This document shows positions 1 to 10,345 of a DNA stretch of 64,000 nucleotides, in pieces. Made by a program: the position numbers and the translations under genes. Source of the DNA: Clostridium sp. AM58-1XD. Its GTDB lineage: Bacteria; Bacillota; Clostridia; Lachnospirales; Lachnospiraceae. The stretch covers positions 1 through 64,000 of the forward strand of contig NZ_QSDR01000015.1 in NCBI RefSeq assembly GCF_003464085.1. Reading direction: 5' to 3'. The notes below the pieces were generated by a model, which did not search any database, was not told the DNA's origin, and was given only the letters and a program-made list of their open reading frames with translations. Position 1 is the first letter of the stretch; each line of letters begins with the position of its first letter.

Positions 1-835
1 CTTTAGTGTTGGCAGATTAACTCATACCTCTTTTGATAATATGTCATTTTATAAATGTATTAACTCATACCTCTTTTGATAATATGTCATTTTATAAATG
101 TATATTTCATAGAATTTGTTTTAATAATGTGGAGTTTATAGGTAAAACCATTTTGAATCAGACATCTATTTTCTCCCCATCACGTAATTTTAATATTGCA
201 TTCCGTGGTACTATGGAAGATTTTAGTATTGACTCAAGATGTAAAATCACTGCTTTTTCATTTCATGACATAGTCAATTTTTCTAGTATACGACAACTTA
301 AAATATACAAAATATGGAAACGTTCTATATATGAAGAAGTAGCCAACACCTATTATTCTATAGAACAAATATGGGCTTCTAATCATATTCGAGAAGAAGA
401 TAATCATATTGCTAATTTTTTATTATCAGCGTAAGAAAGCAGAAACAAGAAGTAAAAAAAGGCATATCCACTATACCTTGTTTTTTATTAGAATCAACTA
501 TTGGATATGGCGAGAAACCTTCTAGGGCTTTTATAAGTATCACTTTATTGATATTTCTATTTAGTATTATTTATATGTTTACGGGCTTCACTCCAGCTTC
601 ATCACAACTACCAATAAACTACTTTTATAATTTCAATTTCTCATTTAACTTTCAACTATTAAATGATTGGTTTCAGAGTTTATTTTATAGTTTCTTTACA
701 CTTATAACCGTAGGGCAAGGAAGTGCAGCGCCTTCATCAGGTGCCACACAATTTGCTATGTCGATAGAATTATTATGTGGCTCGATTTTAATGACCTTAT
801 TTACTGCAACCTTATTCAGAAAGTACACGAAATAA
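1..835 (+). pseudogene. Pentapeptide-repeat / ion-channel protein, 5' partial and frameshifted
   Basis: The frame opened at base 2 continues after the 43-bp duplication as a pentapeptide-repeat stretch, with Phe at every fifth residue. Two further frame changes, at a T-run near 416-421 and an A-run near 454-460, lead into a hydrophobic C-terminus with two membrane segments. Between these lies a pore-like TLITVGQG, a divergent K+-channel selectivity filter (usual TVGFGD). Pentapeptide repeats fused to a two-helix channel domain are a known architecture. The segment is clearly more AT-rich than everything after base 870, which suggests acquired DNA. The start lies outside the window. The channel call is fairly secure; the substrate ion is unknown. 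Confidence 0.6.
18..103. repeat. Perfect 43-bp tandem duplication
   Basis: Positions 18-60 and 61-103 are identical and directly adjacent. The unit length is not a multiple of three, so it breaks the pentapeptide-repeat reading frame that runs through it. The frame is open from base 2 through the first copy and resumes in the second. It may be a real duplication or an assembly artefact at a contig end. Confidence 0.9.
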
Positions 836-880
836 AATCATTTTATGATATAGGTATCAAACAGGTATCACGCCACACAC

Positions 881-921
881 AAAGAGCCGGAAAGTCCGCT
901 GTTTAAGCGGCTTCCCGGCTC
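881..921 (-). terminator. Intrinsic terminator of guaA
   Basis: Just past the guaA stop, the minus strand forms a long GC-rich hairpin (GAGCCGG / CCGGCTC arms with further internal pairing) followed by a short T run. Confidence 0.7.
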
Positions 922-929
922 CCTTTCTA

Positions 930-2471
930 CTATTCAAACTCTATCGTTGCCGGCGGCTTCCCTGTGCAGTCATACAGCACTCTGTTCACGCCTTTCACTT
1001 CGTTTACAATTCTGCTTGTCACTTTTCCGAGCACCTCCCATGGAAGGTCTGCGGACTCGGCTGTCATGAAATCGGATGTCAGTACGGCACGCAGTGCGAT
1101 CGCATAGTCATACGTTCTTCCGTCACCCATACAGCCTACGGAACGCATATTGGTAAGGGCTGCAAAATACTGGCCGAGGTTCTTATCCACGCCTGCTTTT
1201 GCGATTTCTTCACGATAAATCGCGTCTGCCTCTTGAACGATCTTAACCTTTTCTGCCGTCACTTCACCGATGATGCGGACGCCCAGACCGGGACCTGGGA
1301 ACGGCTGTCTGTATACGAGATATTCCGGAATGCCAAGTTCCAGACCTGCTCTGCGTACTTCATCCTTAAACAGAAGTCTAAGCGGCTCAATAATCTCCTT
1401 GAAATCCACATAATCCGGAAGGCCGCCCACATTGTGATGGGACTTGATTACTGCGGATTTTCCCAGCCCGGATTCGATAACGTCCGGATAGATGGTTCCC
1501 TGTACCAGGAAATCAACAGCCCCGATCTTCTTTGCCTCTTCCTCAAATACACGAATAAATTCTTCACCGATAATCTTTCTTTTTCTTTCCGGATCTTCTA
1601 CTCCGGCCAGCTTTTCATAAAAGCGTTCTTGTGCATTCACGCGTATGAAGTTCAGGTCATAGTGGCCGTTTGGACCGAATACAGCCTCTACTTCATCCCC
1701 TTCATCCTTACGGAGAAGTCCATGGTCCACAAATACGCAGGTAAGCTGTTTTCCTACCGCCTTTGACAGTAGAACTGCCGCTACGGAAGAGTCTACTCCG
1801 CCGGAAAGGGCACAGAGGACACGGCCTGATCCAACCTTTTCGCGCACTTCTTTAATCGTGGTTTCTACAAAGGAATCCATCTTCCAATCTCCGGAACAGC
1901 CGCATACATTATATACGAAATTGGACAGCATCTTCATGCCTTCCTTCGTATGCATCACTTCCGGATGGAACTGGACTGCGTACAGTTTCTTTTCCGGCAT
2001 TTCCATTGCTGCTACCGGGCATACAGGAGTATGGGCAATTACCCGGAAGCCTTCCGGAGCTTTCTCAATATAATCCGTATGACTCATCCAGCATACGGTC
2101 TTTGGAGACACATCACCGAAAATGACAGAGGAAGGATCCACTTCCACCTCTGTATGACCGTACTCGCTGACAGGAGCCGTCTTTACGCTTCCGCCCAGAA
2201 GATAGCTCATCAGCTGGGAGCCATAGCAGATCCCCAGTACCGGAATTCCCATCTCGAAAATTTCCTTAGGACACCTTGGGGAATCATCTCCATATACGCT
2301 GTTGGGGCCGCCTGTGAAAATAATTCCTTTTGGATTCATTTCCTTTATCTTTTCCAGTCCCATACTGTAAGAATGCACTTCACAGTAGACATTACATTCT
2401 CTGACCCTTCTGGCAATCAGCTGATTATACTGTCCGCCGAAGTCAAGTACGATAATCATCTCTCGATTCAT
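930..2471 (-). CDS. guaA: GMP synthase (glutamine-hydrolysing)
   Basis: Converts XMP to GMP using ATP and glutamine in de novo purine synthesis. The 513-residue product has the class I amidotransferase domain first ([12 protein letters not shown] near the N-terminus, nucleophile in GICYGSQ, HxE in QFHPEV). The ATP-pyrophosphatase domain follows, with P-loop [10 protein letters not shown], and the protein ends with the typical KPPATIE tail. I chose the ATG at 2471 because AGGAGG lies 7 bases upstream; a longer frame exists but lacks a ribosome binding site. It has its own promoter, a roughly 100-base leader with two small hairpins, and a terminator. No guanine riboswitch core is visible. The 3' end of guaA is a known integration site for genomic islands, and AT-rich DNA lies just beyond it. 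Confidence 0.97.
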   Translation of the reverse strand: MNREMIIVLDFGGQYNQLIARRVRECNVYCEVHSYSMGLEKIKEMNPKGIIFTGGPNSVYGDDSPRCPKEIFEMGIPVLGICYGSQLMSYLLGGSVKTAPVSEYGHTEVEVDPSSVIFGDVSPKTVCWMSHTDYIEKAPEGFRVIAHTPVCPVAAMEMPEKKLYAVQFHPEVMHTKEGMKMLSNFVYNVCGCSGDWKMDSFVETTIKEVREKVGSGRVLCALSGGVDSSVAAVLLSKAVGKQLTCVFVDHGLLRKDEGDEVEAVFGPNGHYDLNFIRVNAQERFYEKLAGVEDPERKRKIIGEEFIRVFEEEAKKIGAVDFLVQGTIYPDVIESGLGKSAVIKSHHNVGGLPDYVDFKEIIEPLRLLFKDEVRRAGLELGIPEYLVYRQPFPGPGLGVRIIGEVTAEKVKIVQEADAIYREEIAKAGVDKNLGQYFAALTNMRSVGCMGDGRTYDYAIALRAVLTSDFMTAESADLPWEVLGKVTSRIVNEVKGVNRVLYDCTGKPPATIEFE

Positions 2472-2593
2472 CGGGAGTCCTCCTTTTATTGTCTTCAATC
2501 ATTGAACAAAGTGGGCATACCCACCAGAATAACGGTTTCTTCTTGAACAACAAAACGGCATCCAAATTTGTCTGCCGTTTCGACTGTTTTCTC

Positions 2594-2622
2594 ATTATAG
2601 AATAGGAATGGAAGATTGACAA
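2594..2622 (-). promoter_or_regulatory. Promoter of guaA
   Basis: On the minus strand TTGTCA (2617-2622) and TATAAT (2594-2599) are separated by exactly 17 bases, a near-consensus sigma-A promoter about 120 bases upstream of the guaA start. Confidence 0.75.
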
Positions 2623-2681
2623 GGATTTCTGAAAAATTTCTTCCCGTTTTTTCTTAAAAAGGTATCCCGGTCGCTCTCATT

Positions 2682-3833
2682 TTAATCCTCATACGTTCCT
2701 TTTACCACGATATTTCCTTCATTCATCATGATCTTTCCCATAGCGATAACCGTATGAAGGCTGCAGTTTTTCTCCATGAGAAGAATATCTCCGTCTGCAC
2801 CTTCCTCAATACATCCCTTTTTCGGATACAGCTCAAGGGCGCGTGCTACATAGCTTGTCATGTGAGGCAGGATCTCTTCCATGGAATATCCATGGTTTTC
2901 TATCAGATCTTTCAGCTGGTGAAGCATGGCCGACAGGCTGGAGACGCCCATTTTTGTAAGATTTCCCTGGCTGTCATAGCTGGAGAAGCTTCCCTGCCCA
3001 TCAGAGCTCATGGTAATCCTGTCAAGTGGAACACCTTCCTGTTTCGCCAGTAACAGCGCCTCTGCCACTTCTTTGTCCTCTTCATTATCACATGTCAAAT
3101 CAATATATCCGCCCATTTTTGCAAACCGGAAGGCCTGCAGAAGCAGGTTATGGTTCCTGCTCACATGAGTTGGGCGGAATGTTTTAATGGGAATCGATGT
3201 TTTCTCAAGGGCATCGAATACCGGCTGAAGCCCCGCCTTGTCATCTCCCATATGAAGAACGAGAATCCCCGGCTTTCCGCTTACCATTCCGGCAGTACGC
3301 ACGTCGCTTGCCGTACGAATCAATTCATCTGTCGGAATATTCGGCGCCCGATGATCCGATATAGCCAGTTTAAGGCCGAGAATCTCATCGATAAATACGA
3401 TATCCTTCTTTACATCTCCCGTAATCGTCGGACTGGGATAGCCATATGAACCCGTCAGGGCATATGCGGTCATTCCTTCTTCTTTCAAGGCCTTCGCTTT
3501 GGCCGTCAGGTTTTCCACACTCCTAGTAATTCCATCGGTACCCAGAAGGCCGACAACCGTCGTTACGCCTCCATTGACGAAGTCAGAAAGTTTCGCTTCC
3601 GGAACACGGGTATGAAAACTTCCTTCTCCACCGCCTCCCGTAATATGAACATGCTGATCGATCAGCCCCGGAGTCATGATAAGGCCTGAACCGTCGATCT
3701 CCCGGCAATTCGGAAAGTCTGCCGGAACTTCAATCCTCTCACGAATCAGCTCAATTTTCCCTCCGCAGACCATCACATCACGGATTCCTATATGGTCGGG
3801 GGCATATATGTCTGCTCCTCTGATTATTAGCAT
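2682..3833 (-). CDS. iadA: Isoaspartyl dipeptidase (beta-aspartyl peptidase)
   Basis: A zinc amidohydrolase-superfamily enzyme that cleaves beta-aspartyl dipeptides released from damaged proteins. The 383-residue length matches the family. Visible signatures are the N-terminal MLIIRGADIYAP, the metal-binding HVHITGGGGEG near residue 60, the GVTTVVGLLGTDG segment, and HVSRN and SSDGQGS in the C-terminal half. An AGAGGAGA ribosome binding site precedes the ATG. It lies between uvrA and guaA on the same strand, 129 bases after uvrA; no strong terminator is seen between them. Confidence 0.92.
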   Translation of the reverse strand: MLIIRGADIYAPDHIGIRDVMVCGGKIELIRERIEVPADFPNCREIDGSGLIMTPGLIDQHVHITGGGGEGSFHTRVPEAKLSDFVNGGVTTVVGLLGTDGITRSVENLTAKAKALKEEGMTAYALTGSYGYPSPTITGDVKKDIVFIDEILGLKLAISDHRAPNIPTDELIRTASDVRTAGMVSGKPGILVLHMGDDKAGLQPVFDALEKTSIPIKTFRPTHVSRNHNLLLQAFRFAKMGGYIDLTCDNEEDKEVAEALLLAKQEGVPLDRITMSSDGQGSFSSYDSQGNLTKMGVSSLSAMLHQLKDLIENHGYSMEEILPHMTSYVARALELYPKKGCIEEGADGDILLMEKNCSLHTVIAMGKIMMNEGNIVVKGTYED

Positions 3834-3962
3834 AATTGTCTCCTCTGTTTTCTGCAGAAACCGCGTATCAAATCAGAACATACTGCGCGTCTGCCACATC
3901 CTGGTCCCAGGGGGCACGGTTCCGGGGCTTCTGCAAGATATTCCCTTTATAAATTCCTGATT

Positions 3963-6812
3963 TTATTCATGTACCTGTATCTGCTGTTCTTGCAGATACT
4001 TCTTTACGTACTGCCCTGTGTAGGAAATCGGGTTCTCCGCCACTTCTTCCGGTGTTCCCTGAGCGATTACCGTACCGCCCTTGTCGCCTCCCTCAGGGCC
4101 GATATCGATGATATAATCCGCCGTCTTGATCACGTCCAGATTATGTTCAATTACAATTACCGTATTGCCGCCTTCTGATAAGCGCCTTAAAATCTCGATC
4201 AGCTTATGCACATCCGCAAAATGAAGCCCCGTCGTCGGTTCGTCCAGAATATAGATCGTCTTGCCCGTACTTCTTCTGCTCAGCTCCGTAGCCAGTTTAA
4301 TTCTCTGCGCTTCACCTCCGGAAAGCTCTGTGGAAGGCTGCCCGAGGCGTATATAAGAAAGGCCTACGTCATATAATGTCGCAATTTTCCTGTAAATGGA
4401 AGGTACATTTTCGAAAAATTTCATCGCCTCTTCTACGGTCATATTCAGTACATCGTATATATTCTTTCCTTTATATTTCACTTCCAGCGTTTCTCTGTTG
4501 TACCGCTTTCCACCGCATACTTCACAGGGCACATAAACGTCCGGCAGGAAATGCATTTCGATCTTAATGATTCCGTCTCCGCTGCAGGCTTCGCAGCGGC
4601 CGCCTTTCACATTAAAGCTGAAACGCCCTTTCTGATATCCCCTCTCTTTTGCGTCCGTCGTGGATGCGAACAGATCACGGATCATATCGAATACGCCCGT
4701 ATACGTAGCCGGATTGGAACGGGGTGTCCTTCCGATGGGAGACTGGTCAATCGCGATAATCTTATCCAGCTGTTCCACGCCTTCCATGGATTTATATTTT
4801 CCCGGTATGGTCCGCGCGCGGTTCAGTTTCTTTGCCAGGGATTTATAGAGAATCTCATTTACAAGAGAAGATTTTCCAGACCCGGATACACCTGTTACAC
4901 ACGTCATTACGCCGAGAGGAAATGTCACATCAATATTTTTCAGATTGTTTTCCCGCGCTCCGCGGACTGTCAGAAATCCTGTCGCTTTCCTCCGCTCTTT
5001 TGGCACCGGAATCTGAAGCCGTCCGCTCAGGTATGCCCCTGTTATGGAATCTTCACACTGCATAATCTCTTCCGCGGTGCCCACTGCAACTACATTTCCG
5101 CCGTGTTCTCCTGCCCCCGGCCCGATATCCACGATACAGTCCGCAGCCTTCATGGTATCCTCATCGTGCTCTACGACTAGGACGCTGTTGCCCAGATCGC
5201 GTAGGTGAAGCAGCGTTTTCAGAAGTTTGTCATTATCTCTCTGATGCAGCCCGATGCTTGGTTCATCCAGGATGTAGGCTACGCCTACAAGACCGGAACC
5301 AATCTGGGTAGCAAGGCGGATTCGCTGTGCCTCGCCTCCGGAAAGCGTGCCTGTCGCACGGCTTAAAGAAAGATAGTCCAGTCCCACGTTAATGAGGAAT
5401 GTCACTCTGGCTCTGATTTCTTTTAAAATCTGATGTCCAATGGCATTCTGCATATCGGTAAGCTGCAGGCCGTCCAGAAATTCGCGGAACTTTACGATCG
5501 ACATATTCGTAGCATCAAAGATGTTTTTATCACCCACCGTCACTGCCAGCGACTCTTTCTTCAGCCTTTTTCCGCCGCAGGCCGGACATGGAGTAATGCG
5601 CATGAATGTCTCATATTCTGCCTTGGAGCTCTCTGAAAACGTCTCTCTGTAACGCCTTGCAACATTCTGAACCAGGCCTTCAAACTCCACGTCATACACG
5701 CCTTCGCCCCGCTGTCCCTTATAGTACACTTTTATTTCTTTCCCATTGGTTCCGTTAATCAGTACATCGTGCACCTCCTGGGGGTAATCCTCAAACGGGG
5801 TATCCAGGTCAAAATGATATTCTTTGCACAGCGCGTCCAGAATTGCCCTCGTAAAACTTCCCTTTGTAGAACAGGACTGCCATCCCAAAACGGTAATAGC
5901 CCCCTGATTGATGCTCAGGGATTTGTCCGGTATCATCAGATCTTCGTCAAACTCCATCTTATATCCCAGGCCGAAACAGTCCGGGCACGCGCCGAACGGG
6001 TTGTTAAAGGAAAAGCTTCTCGGCTCCACCTCGTCGATGCTGATCCCACAGTCCGGGCACGCAAAGTTCTGGCTGAAGTTCATAATTTCACCGTCCAGAA
6101 CATCCACCATCATCAGGCCGTTTCCCAGTGAAAGAGCCATCTCGATAGAATCGGTCAGACGCTTTTCAATTCCCTCTCTTACCGTCAGGCGGTCCACAAC
6201 AATTTCAATATTATGCTTAATATTCTTATCCAGCTTAATCTCTTCAGACAGTTCATAGAGATTTCCATCAATACGGACACGTACGTACCCGCTGCGCCTC
6301 GTATGATCCAGCAGCTTAACGTGCTCGCCCTTTCTTCCCCTTACAATCGGAGCAAGAATCTGGATTCTGGTCTTCTCAGGATACTCCAGAATCTGGTCTA
6401 CCATCTGATCCACCGTCTGTTTCTTAATCTCCCTTCCGCACTTCGGACAATGGGGAACGCCTATTCTGGCATATAAAAGACGCATGTAATCATAAATCTC
6501 CGTTACAGTTCCAACCGTCGAACGCGGATTGCGGTTTGTCGACTTCTGATCGATGGAAATCGCGGGAGAAAGCCCCTCTATGCTCTCAACATCCGGTTTC
6601 TCCATCTGCCCCAGGAACTGCCTGGCGTAAGAGGACAAAGACTCCATATACCGCCTCTGGCCTTCTGCGTAAATGGTATCAAATGCCAGCGAAGACTTTC
6701 CCGATCCGCTTAATCCGGTCAGAACAACGAGTTCATTTCTGGGAATGTCCAGCGATATATTCTTCAAATTGTGCTCATTTGCACCGCGTATTTTAATAAA
6801 TTGTTTTGCCAT
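3963..6812 (-). CDS. uvrA: UvrABC excinuclease subunit A
   Basis: Damage-sensing ATPase of nucleotide excision repair. The 949-residue protein shows two ABC modules. The first Walker A is [14 protein letters not shown] and the second is [13 protein letters not shown]. Each ABC half has a signature (LSGGEAQRI) and a [11 protein letters not shown] or [11 protein letters not shown]alker B. CxxC zinc-finger pairs are present ([20 protein letters not shown]). I chose the ATG at 6812 ([10 protein letters not shown]), which has GAAAGGAT upstream; the 29 extra codons of the longer frame are not family-like. uvrB is not in the window. Confidence 0.97.
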   Translation of the reverse strand: MAKQFIKIRGANEHNLKNISLDIPRNELVVLTGLSGSGKSSLAFDTIYAEGQRRYMESLSSYARQFLGQMEKPDVESIEGLSPAISIDQKSTNRNPRSTVGTVTEIYDYMRLLYARIGVPHCPKCGREIKKQTVDQMVDQILEYPEKTRIQILAPIVRGRKGEHVKLLDHTRRSGYVRVRIDGNLYELSEEIKLDKNIKHNIEIVVDRLTVREGIEKRLTDSIEMALSLGNGLMMVDVLDGEIMNFSQNFACPDCGISIDEVEPRSFSFNNPFGACPDCFGLGYKMEFDEDLMIPDKSLSINQGAITVLGWQSCSTKGSFTRAILDALCKEYHFDLDTPFEDYPQEVHDVLINGTNGKEIKVYYKGQRGEGVYDVEFEGLVQNVARRYRETFSESSKAEYETFMRITPCPACGGKRLKKESLAVTVGDKNIFDATNMSIVKFREFLDGLQLTDMQNAIGHQILKEIRARVTFLINVGLDYLSLSRATGTLSGGEAQRIRLATQIGSGLVGVAYILDEPSIGLHQRDNDKLLKTLLHLRDLGNSVLVVEHDEDTMKAADCIVDIGPGAGEHGGNVVAVGTAEEIMQCEDSITGAYLSGRLQIPVPKERRKATGFLTVRGARENNLKNIDVTFPLGVMTCVTGVSGSGKSSLVNEILYKSLAKKLNRARTIPGKYKSMEGVEQLDKIIAIDQSPIGRTPRSNPATYTGVFDMIRDLFASTTDAKERGYQKGRFSFNVKGGRCEACSGDGIIKIEMHFLPDVYVPCEVCGGKRYNRETLEVKYKGKNIYDVLNMTVEEAMKFFENVPSIYRKIATLYDVGLSYIRLGQPSTELSGGEAQRIKLATELSRRSTGKTIYILDEPTTGLHFADVHKLIEILRRLSEGGNTVIVIEHNLDVIKTADYIIDIGPEGGDKGGTVIAQGTPEEVAENPISYTGQYVKKYLQEQQIQVHE

Positions 6813-6907
6813 GGTAAATCCTTTCCTATGGATGAGTAAAGTGTCCGGACTGCCGGAACCACAACCGATTGTCTGATATCTATGCGGATATCTTACCACA
6901 CATCGCG

Positions 6908-8689
6908 TTATTTTGCAAACATTTGTTCGATCATTTCCATGATAATTTCTGGAATTTCCTTTACCAGGCTTTCCCTATTTACGCGCTCCGTCCTCTGATG
7001 AATATCCTTGGATAAGGGACCAAACAATAAGGACGGAATATTGAGTTCTTTTATTGAGTCGAAGTCGATCTGGTACAGCTTTCCCCAAAGCGGTGCATGA
7101 AGTCCGTAAAATTCCATTTCCCCCTTATCCTGTTCCGTTTTAGACTGCCCGCAAATACTCCCATCAATTCCCTTTCTGCTGATTCCGCAGTAGCTAAGAT
7201 CAGAGATTCCCGTAAAATAATGCTTCCGACGCATCCTGCGGCCGAACCGTTTCTCACCTGCACGCTCCAGCACCTCAAACCAGCGATCCCCTGCATTTTC
7301 TTTTCCCAGCATACTGCTGTGAAAAGCCGGGTAATAAGGCGGAGCAAATCCCAGCAGAACCAGAGGGGAAGCGATACCTGAATAATCCAGCACCGCTTTC
7401 ATCATTTCGATCGTCGCCTGAGGATAATTCCACTCTCCGGTCCGTATCCTGTCTGCCGCCATCTGATAAAGCTCCGTATTAAATTTTTCAAATGCATCTT
7501 TCCCTTTCAAACGGCATACTTCCAGAAGATCCCCGTATTTCATTACCTCTGCACGCACGAAAGCTCCATGGCATCCCTCTTTTTCACTGCCCGTATTGAA
7601 AGCGGTACTATCATCGGCCGCGCTGTCTTCTGCCTTCTTCATAAGCCGCTTCCACATCTGTTCCATTTTATTCTGGTAAGAGGAAACGGCCTCTCTGGAA
7701 ACGGCCTCCAGTTTCTCCATCACCTCCTCCGGAGTCATTGAAAAACTGAGCATATTGAAATATCCGCCGGCCCTGTACGGCACCGATACATCGTATTCTT
7801 CCTTACGGTCACGAATTTGAAGCCATGTAGGCGGCATACATACTTCTCCGTCAAAACTTTCTGCAAATTCCGGCGAAAGCTCCGTCCGCGCGAATATTTC
7901 TCCTATGATACCCGCCGCACTCAGCCCTTGAAAGCAGCTTCCCACATGCGCTTTTGCACCCTGAACAAAAACGGCCGGCATACACTTTCCTGCCGATCCT
8001 ACGAACACCTCCTGAGCCCCCTTCGACATAAAGTTTGGTTCCAGATCGATCAGGCACTGATAATCCAGGTCGTATTGGTCCTTCAAGCTGTTCAGAAGCG
8101 ATACGGCTCCTCTCATTCCGGCTGAATAGGATTCCTCGTCCGGCACCGCCATAAACAGCAGATTCCCTTCCAGCTGTTCTTTTTGCATCCGCTTCCCGTA
8201 CTCATTCAGAAGGGCAATCCCCACTGCCAGGCCGCCTTTCATGTCAGCCGTTCCCCTTCCAAATATCCATTCTCCGGAGGCCGCATCCATCAGGACCTCA
8301 TCATCAAATCCGCCGTCTTTTCCACACAAGCTGATCTTTTCCAGAAGCTGATCCACCGAAAAGGCATAATCTTTCAGATTTCCATATTCTTCTACTCCCA
8401 CGACATCGTAGTGGCCTGTAAGAATCAGAGTTTTTCTGCCCTTGCCTTTTACAAGTCCGTATACGGCTCCTCGTTTCAGATAATCTCCAGGAATTGAATA
8501 ACTGCCGGCAGGAGGAAGCATGTTTCCCATCCATTGATTCCGATACTGCAGAACCTTGTGAAAATACTCCTGGTTTTCCAGCCTGTCTTTTATATATTCT
8601 TCTGCCAGCCGTTCCTGATCCGTATCAGAAATACTCCTGACTTCCGTCAATTCCTTTAATATCTCAAGAATTTCTTCTTCTCTCGTCAT
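6908..8689 (-). CDS. M20-family peptidase, RocB-like
   Basis: A 593-residue metallopeptidase of the M20/RocB group. Metal-ligand motifs are GHYDVVG (near residue 92), [11 protein letters not shown] (near 145) and [10 protein letters not shown] (near 190). A bacterial dimerisation domain follows, and the C-terminus is longer than in AllC or PepT. RocB-like proteins are linked to arginine or peptide catabolism, but their exact substrate is poorly known. Two starts are possible (8719 and 8689); I prefer 8689 because GAGGAA sits 8 bases upstream. Although next to allE, it does not resemble allantoate amidohydrolase in length or core motifs, so a role in allantoin breakdown is only a guess. A terminator separates it from allE. 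Confidence 0.75.
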   Translation of the reverse strand: MTREEEILEILKELTEVRSISDTDQERLAEEYIKDRLENQEYFHKVLQYRNQWMGNMLPPAGSYSIPGDYLKRGAVYGLVKGKGRKTLILTGHYDVVGVEEYGNLKDYAFSVDQLLEKISLCGKDGGFDDEVLMDAASGEWIFGRGTADMKGGLAVGIALLNEYGKRMQKEQLEGNLLFMAVPDEESYSAGMRGAVSLLNSLKDQYDLDYQCLIDLEPNFMSKGAQEVFVGSAGKCMPAVFVQGAKAHVGSCFQGLSAAGIIGEIFARTELSPEFAESFDGEVCMPPTWLQIRDRKEEYDVSVPYRAGGYFNMLSFSMTPEEVMEKLEAVSREAVSSYQNKMEQMWKRLMKKAEDSAADDSTAFNTGSEKEGCHGAFVRAEVMKYGDLLEVCRLKGKDAFEKFNTELYQMAADRIRTGEWNYPQATIEMMKAVLDYSGIASPLVLLGFAPPYYPAFHSSMLGKENAGDRWFEVLERAGEKRFGRRMRRKHYFTGISDLSYCGISRKGIDGSICGQSKTEQDKGEMEFYGLHAPLWGKLYQIDFDSIKELNIPSLLFGPLSKDIHQRTERVNRESLVKEIPEIIMEMIEQMFAK

Positions 8690-8744
8690 GAAATCATTCC
8701 TCTTTTCATCATCTGTCATATTCCCTAGTATACGGTTTTTTTGT

Positions 8745-8788
8745 CAAAAAACAAGAGCTGCCCTGACGGTTATTCCGCCGGACAGCTC
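8745..8788 (-). terminator. Terminator of the cupin-allE operon
   Basis: A minus-strand hairpin with GAGCTG/CAGCTC outer arms and inner CCGGCGG/CCG pairing is followed by TTGTTTTTTG, 44 bases after the allE stop. Confidence 0.8.
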
Positions 8789-8831
8789 CCGCTGTATAAA
8801 GAATATGAAAGAAATGGAAAATATGCGGTAA

Positions 8832-9599
8832 TTACAGTTCTACGTCTCTGTTGCAGTCTTTGGAGTAGATATATGTAAAGTTTGTTCTGCCACAACCGTA
8901 AGCAGCCTGTGGGCAGTATGCGCCAAACCATACGAAATCATTTTTCTTGATCATCTTCCACTCGTCATCCAGCAGATAAACGCCCTCGCCTTCAAGGATG
9001 TACATGCCGTGCTCCTGAACGTGAGTTTCTACGAATGGATGGCATCCGCCTGGTGCAAAGGAAAGGATGTGCATGTTCATGTCAAACGCCTTATCAACTG
9101 GAAGGAGATCCTTGATGAATACATTTTCCATATTGTCATATAAAGCGTATTCCATCTCGTTGACATTGCCGAAGTATACGTATGGCTCGCCTACGCCTTC
9201 AGCCGGAATAAATACCTGTTTGTATAACACAGCCTTCATCTGCTCAGAACCTGTATTCTTGAATTCAAGGCCGACACCTGCAGGTGCGTAGATGTATGCG
9301 CCTTCCGGTGCGTCATATGTCTTTCCGTCAACGGTAAAGCTTCCGTGGCCTTCGCTGATGAACATGAATGTCTCAATATTGGATTCTGTTCCGAATTTCT
9401 TTGTCGTACCGCCGTTTGGCTCAGCAACAACCATGTACTGAACGAAGCTTGCGCCGTATTTTGGAGAAGCGATGATGCTCACTTTACATCCTTCGATTCC
9501 CGGAATTACGTTATTTACTAATCCCTCTGGAGGAATTACTACAAATTTGCCTGGTTTGATGATTGCTCTTGTTGATAAAATGTCACTTGGATATCCCAT
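8832..9599 (-). CDS. allE: (S)-ureidoglycine aminohydrolase
   Basis: A manganese bicupin enzyme that releases ammonia from (S)-ureidoglycine to give (S)-ureidoglycolate in allantoin breakdown. The 255-residue product follows E. coli AllE (YlbA) closely from end to end. Matching blocks are MGYP near the start, KYGASFVQY, an N-terminal cupin with ETFMFISEGHG, then FDMNMHILSFAPGG, the metal site ETHVQEHGMYIL, and the terminal YIYSKDCNRDVEL. A GAAAGGAAG ribosome binding site precedes the ATG. It is the distal gene of a two-gene unit with the small cupin. A 15-base inverted repeat (CTGTT/AACAG arms, 9620-9634) lies between the two genes. Confidence 0.95.
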   Translation of the reverse strand: MGYPSDILSTRAIIKPGKFVVIPPEGLVNNVIPGIEGCKVSIIASPKYGASFVQYMVVAEPNGGTTKKFGTESNIETFMFISEGHGSFTVDGKTYDAPEGAYIYAPAGVGLEFKNTGSEQMKAVLYKQVFIPAEGVGEPYVYFGNVNEMEYALYDNMENVFIKDLLPVDKAFDMNMHILSFAPGGCHPFVETHVQEHGMYILEGEGVYLLDDEWKMIKKNDFVWFGAYCPQAAYGCGRTNFTYIYSKDCNRDVEL

Positions 9600-9640
9600 G
9601 ATTTTTTCTTCCTTTCTATCTGTTACGTAAACAGTGATAA

Positions 9641-10005
9641 TTATGCTTCCTTCTTTGTTTCGCTGTAAAGAATAACTGCTATGTATTCCAGATCGCAGTC
9701 GCCGATATTTTCGATTGCGTGGAAATCGCCGTCCTTGCAGTGTGTCATGTCACCTGGTTCCAGAATGTACTCCGTACCATTGTCATTCACCTTTGCCTTG
9801 CCCTTTAAAATATAGTATGTTTCAAAATCTCCCTGATGTGTATGCTGTCCAATAGAACCGCCGACCGGGATAATGCTTACTCCAAACAGTCTGCCTGTTC
9901 CGTACATTCCGTCTGGTTCAAGAATGTTTACAACTCTCGTTGTACCTCTTCCCCCTTTTAAATGTGCTCCAGTGTTACGCTTAATTCGCTGCCTTTTCTT
10001 GTCAT
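9641..10005 (-). pseudogene. Small cupin protein, interrupted by one frameshift
   Basis: The ATG at 10005 with an AGGAGAAAG site starts a peptide MTRKGSELSVTL that stops at 9958. Restoring one G at 9969-9970 (GG to GGG on the coding strand) joins it to the downstream cupin, giving about 121 residues. The cupin core shows GGSIGQHTHQGDFETYYILKG and EPGDMTHCKDGDFHAIEN, with the expected His, Glu and later His metal ligands. It directly precedes allE, so it may act on an allantoin-pathway intermediate or as an accessory isomerase or mutarotase; no specific function is recognised. The break resembles the other single-base homopolymer losses here and is probably a sequence error. Confidence 0.7.
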
Positions 10006-10113
10006 TTTACTTTCTCCTCTCCTTGATTGTCGCTTAAACTCTCGCGTTTTTGAAATTATGCCTCTTCCCCAATCGAGACAATGTTTTACGCCATAACGTA
10101 AAATCCAATTACG

Positions 10114-10163
10114 TGGTCGACCTCTTTTTACTATTATTTTACCACATTTTTTATAATTTGCAA
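10114..10163 (-). promoter_or_regulatory. Promoter and GntR-type operator of cupin-allE
   Basis: On the minus strand TTGCAA (10158-10163), a 16-base spacer and TAAAAT (10136-10141) form a plausible promoter. The palindrome GGTCGACC (within 10114-10122) lies just downstream, near the start point. It fits the FadR/GntR half-site pattern (TGGTC/GACC). The same 9 bases TGGTCGACC recur at 17499-17507. A second inverted repeat, TTTTACG/CGTAAAA, lies at about 10084-10104. Confidence 0.55.
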
Positions 10164-10256
10164 GGTTATTTTTCCTTAATTTCCATGTATTTTTCCTGAT
10201 TTTTTTAATATAATTCTGTTATACAAAAAAATATGTTCGATATTCCCATTATACTC

Positions 10257-10285
10257 TTGTCAATTGCTTCTTATTTATATATAAT
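10257..10285 (+). promoter_or_regulatory. Promoter of the GntR-family regulator
   Basis: TTGTCA (10257-10262) and TATAAT (10280-10285) are 17 bases apart, about 60 bases upstream of the regulator's start codon. Confidence 0.75.
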
Positions 10286-10345
10286 TAAAACTATAAAATG
10301 TATCAGACCGGTTTTTACAACATTATACTGAAAGGACTTGCTGTT

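Noticed and set aside
1233..2546. Long + strand frames opposite guaA
   Set aside because: Shadows of guaA; no ribosome binding sites or family features.
2500..2600. Guanine riboswitch in the guaA leader
   Set aside because: The conserved core segments of the purine riboswitch are absent; only two simple hairpins are seen.
6908..8689. M20 peptidase as allantoate amidohydrolase (AllC)
   Set aside because: Length near 590 residues and RocB-like motifs differ from the roughly 410-residue AllC; a terminator separates it from allE.
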